A stretch of 35,829 nt of DNA from Roseibacillus sp. GTDB taxonomy: Bacteria > Verrucomicrobiota > Verrucomicrobiia > Verrucomicrobiales > Akkermansiaceae. Positions 10,401-18,170 of the stretch are shown piece after piece; within the stretch, counting starts at the first letter, position 1; every line of letters starts with the position of its first letter. The DNA lies in assembly GCA_002709395.1 (NCBI GenBank), contig PAQU01000050.1, positions 23,248 through 59,076 on the forward strand. The letters run 5' to 3'. The notes under the pieces are model-generated. The model was not told the DNA's origin. It searched no databases and saw only the letters and a list, made by a program, of their open reading frames with translations. Both the position numbers and the translations under genes were made by a program.

Positions 10401-10887
10401 TGTGACAAGGGATGGTTACAGTATCATATGGGATACGGACACCCGCAGGGAGCGATTGCGTATTCAGCATGGGGATCAATCCTTTGGTTCAAGCATGGCA
10501 ATTTCCCCGGACGGGACGATTCTGGCCCTGACTTATGGGATCGATGATTTTGAGAATGCGGTCAGCCTCTGGGATGCCACAAACGGTGTTCGCCTTGGTG
10601 TCCTGTCGGGTCACAAGCAGTCCATCTGGTCTGTGGCGTTTTCTCCGGATGGTCGGACATTGGCGTCCTCCAGTGCAGATGGTAGTCTCCGGCTCTGGAA
10701 CGTTGCCTCCCGCCGGGAGTTGATGTCCCTGGGGGAGGGTGGAGTCAGTCTGGCGCATCTTCGATTCTCTCCGGACGGCTCATATCTTGTTGGGGGGACA
10801 CCTCCGTTTGTGAGCTCGGGAGAGATCCGCATCATTCATGCGCCTCCGACCAGTTTCGAGGCGTCCAGTCGGCCCGTTATTCCCTGA
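7438..10887 (+). CDS. Transmembrane serine/threonine protein kinase with C-terminal WD40 beta-propeller repeats
   Basis: GEGGGGRVYRAEQ (Gly loop), VALKILKLG, IIHRDLKPSNIL, VIDFGVAKAV, GTPAYMSPEQ; TM segment AVAAAVLLLLMLIAGVIVS; many WD units (VWDLSSEEE, LWDLVGEQK, AWDAGTGEE, LWDLTTRRL, IWDTDTRRE, LWDATNGVR, LWNVASRRE). GTG start. Confidence 0.95.
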   Translation: MIRKPVKEVEVVSKVREVFTAALACNDSTSRQELLNNACGEDDELREMVESLLEESTVAGNFLERPAVEDRTRDRGSDDSVDLPGENLGDEIGPYRLVELVGEGGGGRVYRAEQKDPVRRTVALKILKLGMDTRSVIRRFEAERQALAVMDHPHIAKVLDAGASPDGRPYFVMDFVEGQSITEYCDGRALPVKRRVALMIKVCRAVEHAHQKGIIHRDLKPSNILIVEQDEEVVPKVIDFGVAKAVDPFDSEGLLTVHETIIGTPAYMSPEQSQRDRGDIDTRSDVYSLGVLLYELLTSYTPLDGVLAREAGIDELREAFRDAEPYRPSLRVRHSRVEDRPRIATNRGTVIGRLEAELQGDLDLVVMKSLARDRISRYGGASELANDLERYLARLPLEASPPSTADRVRKFVLRNRSAVAAAVLLLLMLIAGVIVSTDQALRATRAESNMREAHRQKSIAHDSALRGWEEAVRNASTARLHEYVADINVGYHAVEDGHVAKALNLLERQLRSDPGGELRGFEWRYLASMCMGVPHRTLPRQSSPVSAIAFSPDGDLVAVGTRNVVQVWDLSSEEEKISFPGPASAVSFLGEGELLAVGNRSGTVIHDLRSGETVKELLGQLGGGSVVLSPRGDVLVTSGGGSVTLWETGNWQPLRRLPDVSGPLAFSPDGQILATGSNEGIVLWDLVGEQKVTLNDSAVPLRGFFPGGTRILFSPDGKTVLAPHVEKSELGIFYIGAWDAGTGEELGVLPATPADVGHSGMITSLAADWEGQVMASSSWDHSVILWDLTTRRLLRTLHGHRGEVWCVAMSPQGDLVASGSKDGEVKVWPVAIPVESEGIAGRWEPLSFSRDSRYVGALNREGGVAIINLDSRKVVHQLEATSSDERYPRYVVALSDDLTSLAEAMPDGEVRIRRLGKEGDGVNGSEIRIESGSSRVDGLAIAPDSSTLVTVGWRDDLAWWDLEDISAPIVRISGRRAVFSADGATLATVTRDGYSIIWDTDTRRERLRIQHGDQSFGSSMAISPDGTILALTYGIDDFENAVSLWDATNGVRLGVLSGHKQSIWSVAFSPDGRTLASSSADGSLRLWNVASRRELMSLGEGGVSLAHLRFSPDGSYLVGGTPPFVSSGEIRIIHAPPTSFEASSRPVIP

Positions 10888-10899
10888 GGGCTTCCGGGG

Positions 10900-10944
10900 G
10901 TGTGCCGTTTGAGGGGAGTAGTCTCCCTCGGTTGCAGGGCGCAC
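10900..10944. terminator. Two-tier hairpin between convergent genes, candidate bidirectional terminator
   Basis: Outer stem GTGTGCC (10900-10906)/GGCGCAC (10938-10944, one G-U), inner stem GAGGGGAG (10911-10918)/CTCCCTC (10923-10929, one bulge). Confidence 0.45.
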
Positions 10945-10947
10945 GCC

Positions 10948-11784
10948 TTATTTCAGATCTTCCTCAAGTGAGAGTCCGTAAAGGGACGCGATAGAAGATA
11001 TGAACGCAGAGTGCTTCGGAGGTGCTGCCCGTTGCCATTTTAAGAGGTACTGAGGGAATGTTTCCCCTTTGGGGGAGGGTGAGGAATTCAGCCAGCGTAT
11101 TGCATTCCAATGCTGCGGTTGCCTCTCGAAAGCAGCAAGCAGGACGAGGGCCATTGCTCCATTCTTTTCTCGATCGGTGCCATTGGAGGAAAGGTGCCGG
11201 GCATGTTTCTGGTAATAAGCCGGCATCCCGGTGCGCATGATCTCCAGATAGTCATGCCGGGTTCGTTCGATCTCATCGGTGTAGTCACGCAGTAAAGGAG
11301 CATAACTCCTCCAGTTTTCGTAAGGAGCATTAGTTCTCCATTCCACTGACATCCTGCGCATGCAGTAGAGGGATGCGACCTCGCATATCGTTTCCTCAAA
11401 CCAGAGGTTGCCTCGAAAGTCTTTGTCATAGCCGCATAGGACGTGACAGATTTCATGGGAAAACTGGTAGGCGTATTGAGCCCAGTAGAGTTTTTCGGTG
11501 GCCAGTCTTATGAGGTGTTCCCCTTTTTTTCCGCGCCTGAAGAGAACGATCGGACCATTGGTCCCCCTGCTGACATCAGCGGTGGTCTTTTCAAGTCCGC
11601 TCATGTGTCTTAGTAGCTGGTCTGCTGCGGAGCGACATACAGCATGAATATCAGCCTTCGAGGCGTTGAACCCTTCGGCGTTCACCTGGATGGTAAGGGA
11701 TTTGCGAGAGTCAGCCTGAGAACCAAGCTGCAGAAAAACGAGAATTGCGGCAGGGAGAAAGCGAGAGGTTCGTAGGTTTCTCAT
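10948..11784 (-). CDS. Secreted putative zinc metallopeptidase (HEICH motif), function unknown
   Basis: Hydrophobic leader (MRNLRTSRFLPAAILVFLQLGSQA) and SHEICHVLCGYDKDFRGNLWFEETICEVASLYC (HExxH with a downstream E in an EETICE segment). ATG at 11784 preferred over the TTG at 11805. Confidence 0.65.
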   Translation of the reverse strand: MRNLRTSRFLPAAILVFLQLGSQADSRKSLTIQVNAEGFNASKADIHAVCRSAADQLLRHMSGLEKTTADVSRGTNGPIVLFRRGKKGEHLIRLATEKLYWAQYAYQFSHEICHVLCGYDKDFRGNLWFEETICEVASLYCMRRMSVEWRTNAPYENWRSYAPLLRDYTDEIERTRHDYLEIMRTGMPAYYQKHARHLSSNGTDREKNGAMALVLLAAFERQPQHWNAIRWLNSSPSPKGETFPQYLLKWQRAAPPKHSAFISSIASLYGLSLEEDLK

Positions 11785-11801
11785 GGTGAAGATCAATGTT
11801 T

Positions 11802-12779
11802 TCAATAGGGCCCACGAATGTGCTCATGAACATTACCAAGGTAGAATTGGCGGAGAGTGTGGTGTAATTCCTCGGAAAGAGGAGCTAGCGAAGAAACGGC
11901 CGCGTTTTCCTGAACCTGTTCCGGGGAGCTGGCCCCGGTAATGATTACGGAGACCGCTTCGAAATCCAGAATCCAGCGTTGGGACATCTGGGCCATGGTC
12001 ATGTTGGCGGGAACGAGAGGACGCAGTTGATTGACAAGTTCTACTCCTTTCTCGAAGGGGAGACCGGCGAAGGTTTCGCCGACATTAAAGCATGCCCCGT
12101 CCCGGTTGAAGTTACGGTGGTCCTTTTCACCAAAGGTGGTCTCAGCGTCGAACTTGCCACTCAGTAACCCACTGGCCAGCGGTAGTCTGACGATGATGCC
12201 GACTCCCTGTTCTGCCGCCCGGGGAAAGAGTTCTTGAATAAGCTTTTGCCTGAACGGATTGAAGATTACCTGGAGAGAAAGGAGGTCTTCGTGTTTCAGA
12301 CAGGTAAGGCCCTCCTCAACACTTTCGACACTCGCCCCGAAGTGCCTGATAAGACCCTCTTCCTTCAGTGCCCGTAACCAGTCAAAAATGGATTCTTCCT
12401 GAAGAACCGAATGCGGGACACAATGCAGTTGCAGGAGGTCGAGGCAGTCCACCCCGAGTTTCTCGTTGGTTTCAAGAATGGACTTTCGGAGGTTCTCTTC
12501 ACTGTAACCGTCGGGGTAGACTTCGCGACCGGTCTTGGATGCAACCGTGATGCCGTCACCTTGTTTCTGAAGGAATTTCCCGATGATGCTTTCGCTGCGT
12601 CCAGAGCCATAGACATTGGCGGTGTCGAAGAAGCTGGTTCCGTAGCTCTTTGCAGCCGAAAGGATCTGGTGGCCGGTCTCCTCGTCGAGGGGGCCGAATT
12701 CCGTCCCTCCCAGTTGCCAGCAACCCAGTCCTACTTCCCCAATTTCAAATCCATTTGTGCCGAGAGTGCGTGTTTTCAT
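11802..12779 (-). CDS. Aldo/keto reductase
   Basis: GLGCWQLGG, FDTANVYGSGRSESIIG (D, Y), VASKTGRE (K), LDLLQLHCVP (H): canonical catalytic tetrad. Confidence 0.93.
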   Translation of the reverse strand: MKTRTLGTNGFEIGEVGLGCWQLGGTEFGPLDEETGHQILSAAKSYGTSFFDTANVYGSGRSESIIGKFLQKQGDGITVASKTGREVYPDGYSEENLRKSILETNEKLGVDCLDLLQLHCVPHSVLQEESIFDWLRALKEEGLIRHFGASVESVEEGLTCLKHEDLLSLQVIFNPFRQKLIQELFPRAAEQGVGIIVRLPLASGLLSGKFDAETTFGEKDHRNFNRDGACFNVGETFAGLPFEKGVELVNQLRPLVPANMTMAQMSQRWILDFEAVSVIITGASSPEQVQENAAVSSLAPLSEELHHTLRQFYLGNVHEHIRGPY

Positions 12780-12876
12780 TCGTTGAGAAACGGTGGCGGG
12801 GTGAGGCGGATATTCAAGGAGGGAGTGCCAAGACTGGCTGAAGTCTTGCGAGGAAGGAGTCGGGTTGGATGCAAAA

Positions 12877-12902
12877 CGGGCCGCAGGGATGTCTGCGGCC
12901 CG
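12877..12902 (-). terminator. Rho-independent terminator downstream of the ThuA-like gene
   Basis: Minus strand reads CGGGCCGCAG-ACATCC-CTGCGGCCCG-TTTTGC: perfect 10-bp GC stem, 6-nt loop, T run. Confidence 0.85.
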
Positions 12903-12937
12903 CTTGGAGATGCTTCTGTTGGCAGAGCAACGACTGG

Positions 12938-13945
12938 TTATTTATGAGCTGCTGGCTTCACTCCCTTCTTGAAGCCGTTGAAACTGTAAAAGGTAGGATT
13001 ATACTCTCCGACCGGAGTGACATTGGCCTTGCCGTCGATCTGATCCTCCATGCCGAGTCCCCAGAAAACGCCATTGACGACCATCCGCCGAAGGCCCTCA
13101 CTCTTAAAGTCTGTGGCGGCTCCCATGGTGGTGCAGAAGAGTCGGTTGGTTTTGCCCTTGGGGTTCTTCAACTCGCGGGTCCACGCTACCGGCATGGCGG
13201 GATCGTTTACATCCCCGACCTGTCCAGTCGCACGATTTTTCTTTTTTTTCCCTTTGACGGGCTTGGAGTCCGGCTTGAGGGAGTCGGTTACGAGTCCCCG
13301 CATGAGGATCGTGGCGTCCTTGGGAGGATATGCTTCGTAGGTATCGCTGTCAGCAAAGACATCGGTGGCTCCCTTGAGGATGGGATGCTCCTTGTTGGCG
13401 TCTTCCACTACTCCACGACATCCTTCGCGCTTATGCGCCCCCCAGTGGCTGACCCATCCTTCGCCAAGCACCTTTTTGCCGAAACTGTTGAAGTCCCGGT
13501 AAGACCCCTGTCGCAGTTGAAAGGCGTGAGTGCTTGTTCGCAGGCCGATGATGGGCACTCCCCGGTGGTAGGCGTCCACAAAGTGTTTCATGTCCTCGTC
13601 AGGCCAGTTGCGGAATCGCAGGGCTATAATTATAAGATCCGCGGTGTCCATGGCTTTCGCGTTGGTGACGCTTTTCTGGTTGTTCGGATCGATCTCGCCC
13701 TTGTCATTGACGGAGAAGAGAACTGTGCAGTCGAATCCATGGTGGTCGGACAGGATACGGCCAAGCATGGGGAGGCACTCCTCGGACCGGTATTCCTCGT
13801 CACCGCTGACTAGAACAACGTGTTTTCCCTTTCCGGGGCCGCTCTTTCCCTTGTAGTGGACTGATAAATGGTGGTCGGCGTGAATGGAGGCCATGCCGAG
13901 CGCGAGAGTGGCGCCAGTTAAGACAATGCGATTGAATAGATTCAT
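12938..13945 (-). CDS. Secreted ThuA-like domain protein (trehalose-utilisation/GATase1-like fold)
   Basis: Signal peptide (MNLFNRIVLTGATLALGMASIHA), KHVVLVSGDEEYRSEECLPMLGRILSDHHGFDCTVLFSVN, ADLIIIALRFRNWPDEDMKHFVDAYHRGVPIIGLRTSTHAF, PVAWTRELKNPKGKTNRLFCTTMGAATDFKSEGLRRMVVNGVFWGLG. Confidence 0.85.
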   Translation of the reverse strand: MNLFNRIVLTGATLALGMASIHADHHLSVHYKGKSGPGKGKHVVLVSGDEEYRSEECLPMLGRILSDHHGFDCTVLFSVNDKGEIDPNNQKSVTNAKAMDTADLIIIALRFRNWPDEDMKHFVDAYHRGVPIIGLRTSTHAFQLRQGSYRDFNSFGKKVLGEGWVSHWGAHKREGCRGVVEDANKEHPILKGATDVFADSDTYEAYPPKDATILMRGLVTDSLKPDSKPVKGKKKKNRATGQVGDVNDPAMPVAWTRELKNPKGKTNRLFCTTMGAATDFKSEGLRRMVVNGVFWGLGMEDQIDGKANVTPVGEYNPTFYSFNGFKKGVKPAAHK

Positions 13946-14083
13946 AAGCTTAGTGGGTGGTTCGAGTGTCAACAGGCTGCATACGGACTCTCCGGTGGCA
14001 AGATTTCAATGAGGGGATCCGGGGAACTTCTGGAGGTTGGGCGGCGAAAATCGAAGGATTGTTCCGCTGCCGGAGTTGTTGGT

Positions 14084-15019
14084 TCAGTTGCCAGAGGCCT
14101 CAAGAGCTGCAATGTTGTTGCGCATCACGCTGAGGAAGTCCCCCTCCGCCGGCTGGTTTGCACAGGGCGAGATGACGATGCTGATGAGGCCAGCTTCCCT
14201 CAGGAGTTCAACGTTTCGGCCGAGAGGAGTGCTCTCCCAGATGAAAACCCTGGCATCTGGATGTGTTTTTCGGATGTTGGCCAGTGCCGCCATGTCCTGA
14301 GGGGTAATTTCATTCCCGGGTTCCCAGAGTAGCGAGGGAGTGACGAGGTCATAGGCGCGAGACCAGTAATGGTAGACCGGGTGTGAGGTGATAACCGTAG
14401 CTGGCCTCAGTTTCGAGGCTGCGGCTTTCATTGCAACGTCGAGGGCTTTGAGGTCTTTCTGGAGGTCCTGAAGCCTGTTCATCAGGGTGGTTTTGTGCCT
14501 GGGGAATTGTTCGGTGAGCGCGAGTGCCACGGCGGAGGCCTGCGCAGAAGCCTGCTTGAGGTCCAGCCAAGTTGTGAAGGCGAGTCCCTCATGGGAATGA
14601 CTTTCTGATCCTTTCTTGTGCTTGTGACTGATGCTGTCCTTGAGCCTGATGAGTTGATTCTCGAACGAGCTTGAGGTGACTACAGTGGCCTCGTAGGGGA
14701 GAGTCCGGGTAGCGGTCCACTTGGCATAGTTCGCTCCGTTGAGCAGGATAAGGTCGGCCTTCTGGATGGAGGTGACCTGTTGATCGGAAGGTTCCCAGAA
14801 GGCCGGATCCTGTCCGGCAGGGATATCAAAAAGCACGGTGGCAAACCCATCCGCAAGACGTTTGGCGAAATAGGCCAGGGGATAGTTTACGGCGGCAATT
14901 ACCGGGTCTTCCCTTGCCTTTTCGCCAGCTGGGTTTTCTCTGAGACCCTCTTCACAGGACAGCAACAGGAGGAGGAAACTGCTGGAGATGAGGGCGGATC
15001 GGCAAACGGACTTATGCAT
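14084..15019 (-). CDS. Metal (zinc/manganese) ABC transporter substrate-binding lipoprotein, ZnuA/TroA-like
   Basis: Lipobox SFLLLLLSC; NYPLAYFAKRLADG, LILLNGANYAKW, His-rich loop HKHKKGSESHSHEG, VITSHPVYHYWSRAYDL, VFIWESTPLGRNVELLREAGLISIVISPC. Confidence 0.88.
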   Translation of the reverse strand: MHKSVCRSALISSSFLLLLLSCEEGLRENPAGEKAREDPVIAAVNYPLAYFAKRLADGFATVLFDIPAGQDPAFWEPSDQQVTSIQKADLILLNGANYAKWTATRTLPYEATVVTSSSFENQLIRLKDSISHKHKKGSESHSHEGLAFTTWLDLKQASAQASAVALALTEQFPRHKTTLMNRLQDLQKDLKALDVAMKAAASKLRPATVITSHPVYHYWSRAYDLVTPSLLWEPGNEITPQDMAALANIRKTHPDARVFIWESTPLGRNVELLREAGLISIVISPCANQPAEGDFLSVMRNNIAALEASGN

Positions 15020-15037
15020 TGTGACGGGGTAAGGGTC

Positions 15038-16222
15038 TCAGTTGAGCAGCTTGGAAAGCATTTCAGGGGCAATTGACCGGGTGAGAGCTCCGGCCAGGAG
15101 CGAAAGAGTCATTGCGGAGATTACGATAACGGCGACCTCCATTCCCTGCAGGCAGAATATTACATGTCGGGTTGCGCCGATCTTGGAATAGGTGCGAAGT
15201 TCACGCTCCCGGAGTCGAAAGGAGAGAAGAAATACCATGAGTGCCAGTCCGAGAGCGGCCAACCCGAGGAGGCGGAAGGCGGTGAGGGCGAGGCGCTGCG
15301 TGGCAAAGAGGGTAGAGGCAAGGTTCTCCACCGCTTTGAGAGGGATCACAATTTGCTCTGTAATTTCTTCGTCCTGATAGAAGGCAAGGGCAAGGGCACG
15401 TTGCTTGCGGTTCTTCGGGACAACAACAGCGGAAGAAAGAGGGTAAGTGGACTGGTCACCGTGGAAGTGAAAGCTCTGGATGTTGGTGGTGGTTACTTCG
15501 TTGAATTCCACTACCGAGGAGTTGGCGCGGATTACGTTCCCGTCAGATTCCCGTGAGAGAGCATTATCGCCGGGAGCAGCCACTTTCTGGTGTCCATGCG
15601 CCAGGCCTTCAATGATCCAGGTGGTCTTCAGATCGACGAAGACGGCATCATCGTCAGCGGTCTGATTCGGAGCGAGTATCCCGGTGATACGCATCCTGAG
15701 GGGGTAGACGCCTGCAAGATCGAATATGTTTTCCGGTGAGGAGATGATTGTGTCGCCCGGTTTAAGGTTTTGTCGTTCTGCAAGGGCTGCTCCTATCACG
15801 CAGTCTCCGAGACGTGTGATCCAGCGTCCGGCGGTAAGATTAAGTCCACGTAATTCGAAGTATGTCAGCGTTGTTCCTATGATGGGAGCGCCGCCGGCCC
15901 TGAACCGGACATGAAGTGGAATTGTTCTGCCGAAGCCCTGGGATACGAGGTTTTCGTAGGCGCCATATTTCAGGGGGGGCAGTTCCTGAGGAGTAAAGTA
16001 GAGTGAGTTGAGAGTAAGGTCTATGGAACTCCCTTCCGGTCCCACCAGTAAGGGGGTGGAGCGTGCGCGGTCCTCGAGGACGGTTTCGCTTTCACTGATG
16101 AAGATATGGAGGGCTCGCGGGAAGTAGAGGGTGAGAGCGATGCTGCCAACAAGCAGAAGCGATCGAACAGGCCGGTGACGGAGGGCCTTCCAGCTGAGGA
16201 ATGCGATGCCTCCGAGGTTCAT
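15038..16222 (-). CDS. FtsX-like (MacB/LolCE-type) ABC transporter permease
   Basis: N-terminal TM SWKALRHRPVRSLLLVGSIALTLYFP, large extracytoplasmic domain, C-terminal three-TM FtsX-like region (RLALTAFRLLGLAALGLALMVFLLSFRLRERELRTYSKIGATRHVIFCLQGMEVAVIVISAMTLSLLAGAL). 4-nt overlap with the ATPase gene. Confidence 0.88.
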   Translation of the reverse strand: MNLGGIAFLSWKALRHRPVRSLLLVGSIALTLYFPRALHIFISESETVLEDRARSTPLLVGPEGSSIDLTLNSLYFTPQELPPLKYGAYENLVSQGFGRTIPLHVRFRAGGAPIIGTTLTYFELRGLNLTAGRWITRLGDCVIGAALAERQNLKPGDTIISSPENIFDLAGVYPLRMRITGILAPNQTADDDAVFVDLKTTWIIEGLAHGHQKVAAPGDNALSRESDGNVIRANSSVVEFNEVTTTNIQSFHFHGDQSTYPLSSAVVVPKNRKQRALALAFYQDEEITEQIVIPLKAVENLASTLFATQRLALTAFRLLGLAALGLALMVFLLSFRLRERELRTYSKIGATRHVIFCLQGMEVAVIVISAMTLSLLAGALTRSIAPEMLSKLLN

Positions 16223-16902
16223 GGGCAGGTGGGCTCCCGGGATTGGTTGAGGTCTTCAAAATGAATAACCCTGTCAAATGAGTCGAGAAGTTCGACGTCG
16301 TGTGTGGCTACGACCAGCGCCTGCTGGTTTTTGCGTGCAGAGTCTATCATCAGGCGGACCGTCCTGTGCTTATTGGAGGAATCGAGATTTCCGGTGGGTT
16401 CGTCGGCCAGGACCAGGGTTGGACTGGTGCTCAGGGCCCGGCAGATTGCTGCTCTCTGGCGTTCACCATGTGAGAGGCTGGCAGGGAGGATGCTCCAGTA
16501 GCGCTCGATTCCCATTTTTTCAGCGAGCTGCTTTGCGGTTGACTCAAGGGAAGCCCGGTCGTTCCTGAGCCCAAGGTGAAGTGGCAGGAGGATATTGTCG
16601 CCAACAGAGAGATGCTCAACCAGTTCGAATTCCTGGAAGATCAGACCCATGCGGGAGAGTCGGAAGGCTGCGGAGCGAGTCGGGCGCAGGGAGTTCAGCT
16701 CTACGCCATCTACCTCGATACGTCCTTGTTCTGGCTGGAGGATTCCGGCAATGAGGTTGAGAAAGGTTGTCTTGCCACAGCCACTTGGCCCCACGATGGC
16801 AACGGTCTGCCCCGGGTTGCATGTAAATTCCTCTATGCGCATGCGGTAAGGACTACGCGGATAGGAGAACTCGACTTTCTCGACCTGGAGCAGGGGCTTC
16901 AT
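16219..16902 (-). CDS. ABC transporter ATP-binding protein (LolD/MacB-type)
   Basis: GPSGCGKTTFLNLIAG (Walker A), LSHGERQRAAICRAL (signature), LVLADEPTGNLDSSN (Walker B). Confidence 0.95.
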   Translation of the reverse strand: MKPLLQVEKVEFSYPRSPYRMRIEEFTCNPGQTVAIVGPSGCGKTTFLNLIAGILQPEQGRIEVDGVELNSLRPTRSAAFRLSRMGLIFQEFELVEHLSVGDNILLPLHLGLRNDRASLESTAKQLAEKMGIERYWSILPASLSHGERQRAAICRALSTSPTLVLADEPTGNLDSSNKHRTVRLMIDSARKNQQALVVATHDVELLDSFDRVIHFEDLNQSREPTCP

Positions 16903-18170
16903 TTTGATTCAGGTGCGGGGGGAGGCACAGGAGCCCTTTGACGATCATGGAGGGTCAGAAGGGTGATCTTCCATTTCTGTTCCACGGGTTCGACCTCGAA
17001 AGAAGCGCGGTAGAGGTTGAGGCGGTCGTGAAAGTGGCCCCAGTGACCAACCCGACCACTCACTTCCCATTCGCAGAGAGCTTGAAAACCCGGCCTCGTC
17101 GGGAGAGGCGAGGACTTGGAGGATTCGATACGAAGATCGTTTACCCGGACTCTTGAGCCGTCGCGCTCCCTGCTTTGAAGGGTTCTTTGGATTTCGAGAA
17201 ATATGGGAGTGAGGGCTTCTCCTCCTGCTACCTTATCCAGTTCTTCATACTGCTGATCGCGATTCTGATAGTTGAAGGAGTGGTATACTCCCCTCAAAAG
17301 AGGATCCAGAATACGGGCTGCTGCGGCATCGCTGATGCTGATTGAGGATGTTTTTCCGCGGAGCGGAATACCAACCCCCTTGAATACGATCGCTGCAGGA
17401 AGAATGAGGCCGATAAGGGTGAGGCGGATGACCAGGTTTTCTTTTGCCCGGAAGATGATGAACCCTGCAGGGAAGATAATAATAATCAGGGCAAGGCTGA
17501 GCCATGGAATCCTGAACGGTTCTGCTGCCGTAAGAGCAGGGAGAGGTGGGGGAGTTGGTGGAGAGTTGCGAGCGCCGGAGCGATACCTGCCCCGGATGTT
17601 AAGGGTGGGATTGAATTTTGTCAGGTTGAAGTTACGCGTGCCTCCGGCATCAGCCACCTTGACAGTGACAAAGGGCGAGTTTTCGGGCAAGAGGTCCCAG
17701 AATACCTGAAGAGCCTGGCGAGGATCGAAGTTAGGTGTAGCGTAGATAGCGCTGATTCTGATGTCTCGTGCGGTAACTGTTGCGTCATGGTCGATGATGG
17801 AGAATTCAGTGGCGTCCGGTTCAATGAAGTGAATCCGGTCCAAGGTGAAAACCAGAGGCTCGTCCTGTATGGTGACAGGACATTTTCCTGCGAGAAAATT
17901 TCCGATAGTGGTCTTGAGGTCATCCTTCTCCTCGGGTCGGATTTCCGAGTCTGGTTCAAGACCAAGGTCGATCCATTCTTGAAGGGCCAGCGGGCTCACC
18001 AGAAACTCTTTCTCGATCTGCCATGCATCAAGATAGAGCGCTCCGCTCAATGCGGCCGGAGCAGCGCCCTGCTCCTGGCCTGGTGTTGAAACAGTTCCCG
18101 AGATCGCGATCACAAGGATGACTGCGACCTGGCGGGCGATGAGAATGGGGTTAGGTAGCGGTGCAAGCAT
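16899..18170 (-). CDS. Uncharacterised membrane protein, first gene of the ABC/ZnuA-like operon
   Basis: Signal-like N-terminus (MLAPLPNPILIARQVAVILVIAISGTVSTPGQ) and two central hydrophobic segments (WLSLALIIIIFPAGFIIF, LVIRLTLIGLILPAAIVF). Overlaps the ATPase gene by ATGA. Met at 18170 preferred to the ORF-track start at 18317. Confidence 0.75.
   Translation of the reverse strand: MLAPLPNPILIARQVAVILVIAISGTVSTPGQEQGAAPAALSGALYLDAWQIEKEFLVSPLALQEWIDLGLEPDSEIRPEEKDDLKTTIGNFLAGKCPVTIQDEPLVFTLDRIHFIEPDATEFSIIDHDATVTARDIRISAIYATPNFDPRQALQVFWDLLPENSPFVTVKVADAGGTRNFNLTKFNPTLNIRGRYRSGARNSPPTPPPLPALTAAEPFRIPWLSLALIIIIFPAGFIIFRAKENLVIRLTLIGLILPAAIVFKGVGIPLRGKTSSISISDAAAARILDPLLRGVYHSFNYQNRDQQYEELDKVAGGEALTPIFLEIQRTLQSRERDGSRVRVNDLRIESSKSSPLPTRPGFQALCEWEVSGRVGHWGHFHDRLNLYRASFEVEPVEQKWKITLLTLHDRQRAPVPPPAPESK

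Noticed and set aside
9781-10479. 232-aa minus-strand ORF within the WD40 kinase
   Set aside because: Shadow ORF opposite a convincing WD40 coding region
12869-13813. 314-aa plus-strand ORF over the ThuA-like gene
   Set aside because: Antisense to a well-supported gene and spans its terminator; no recognisable domain
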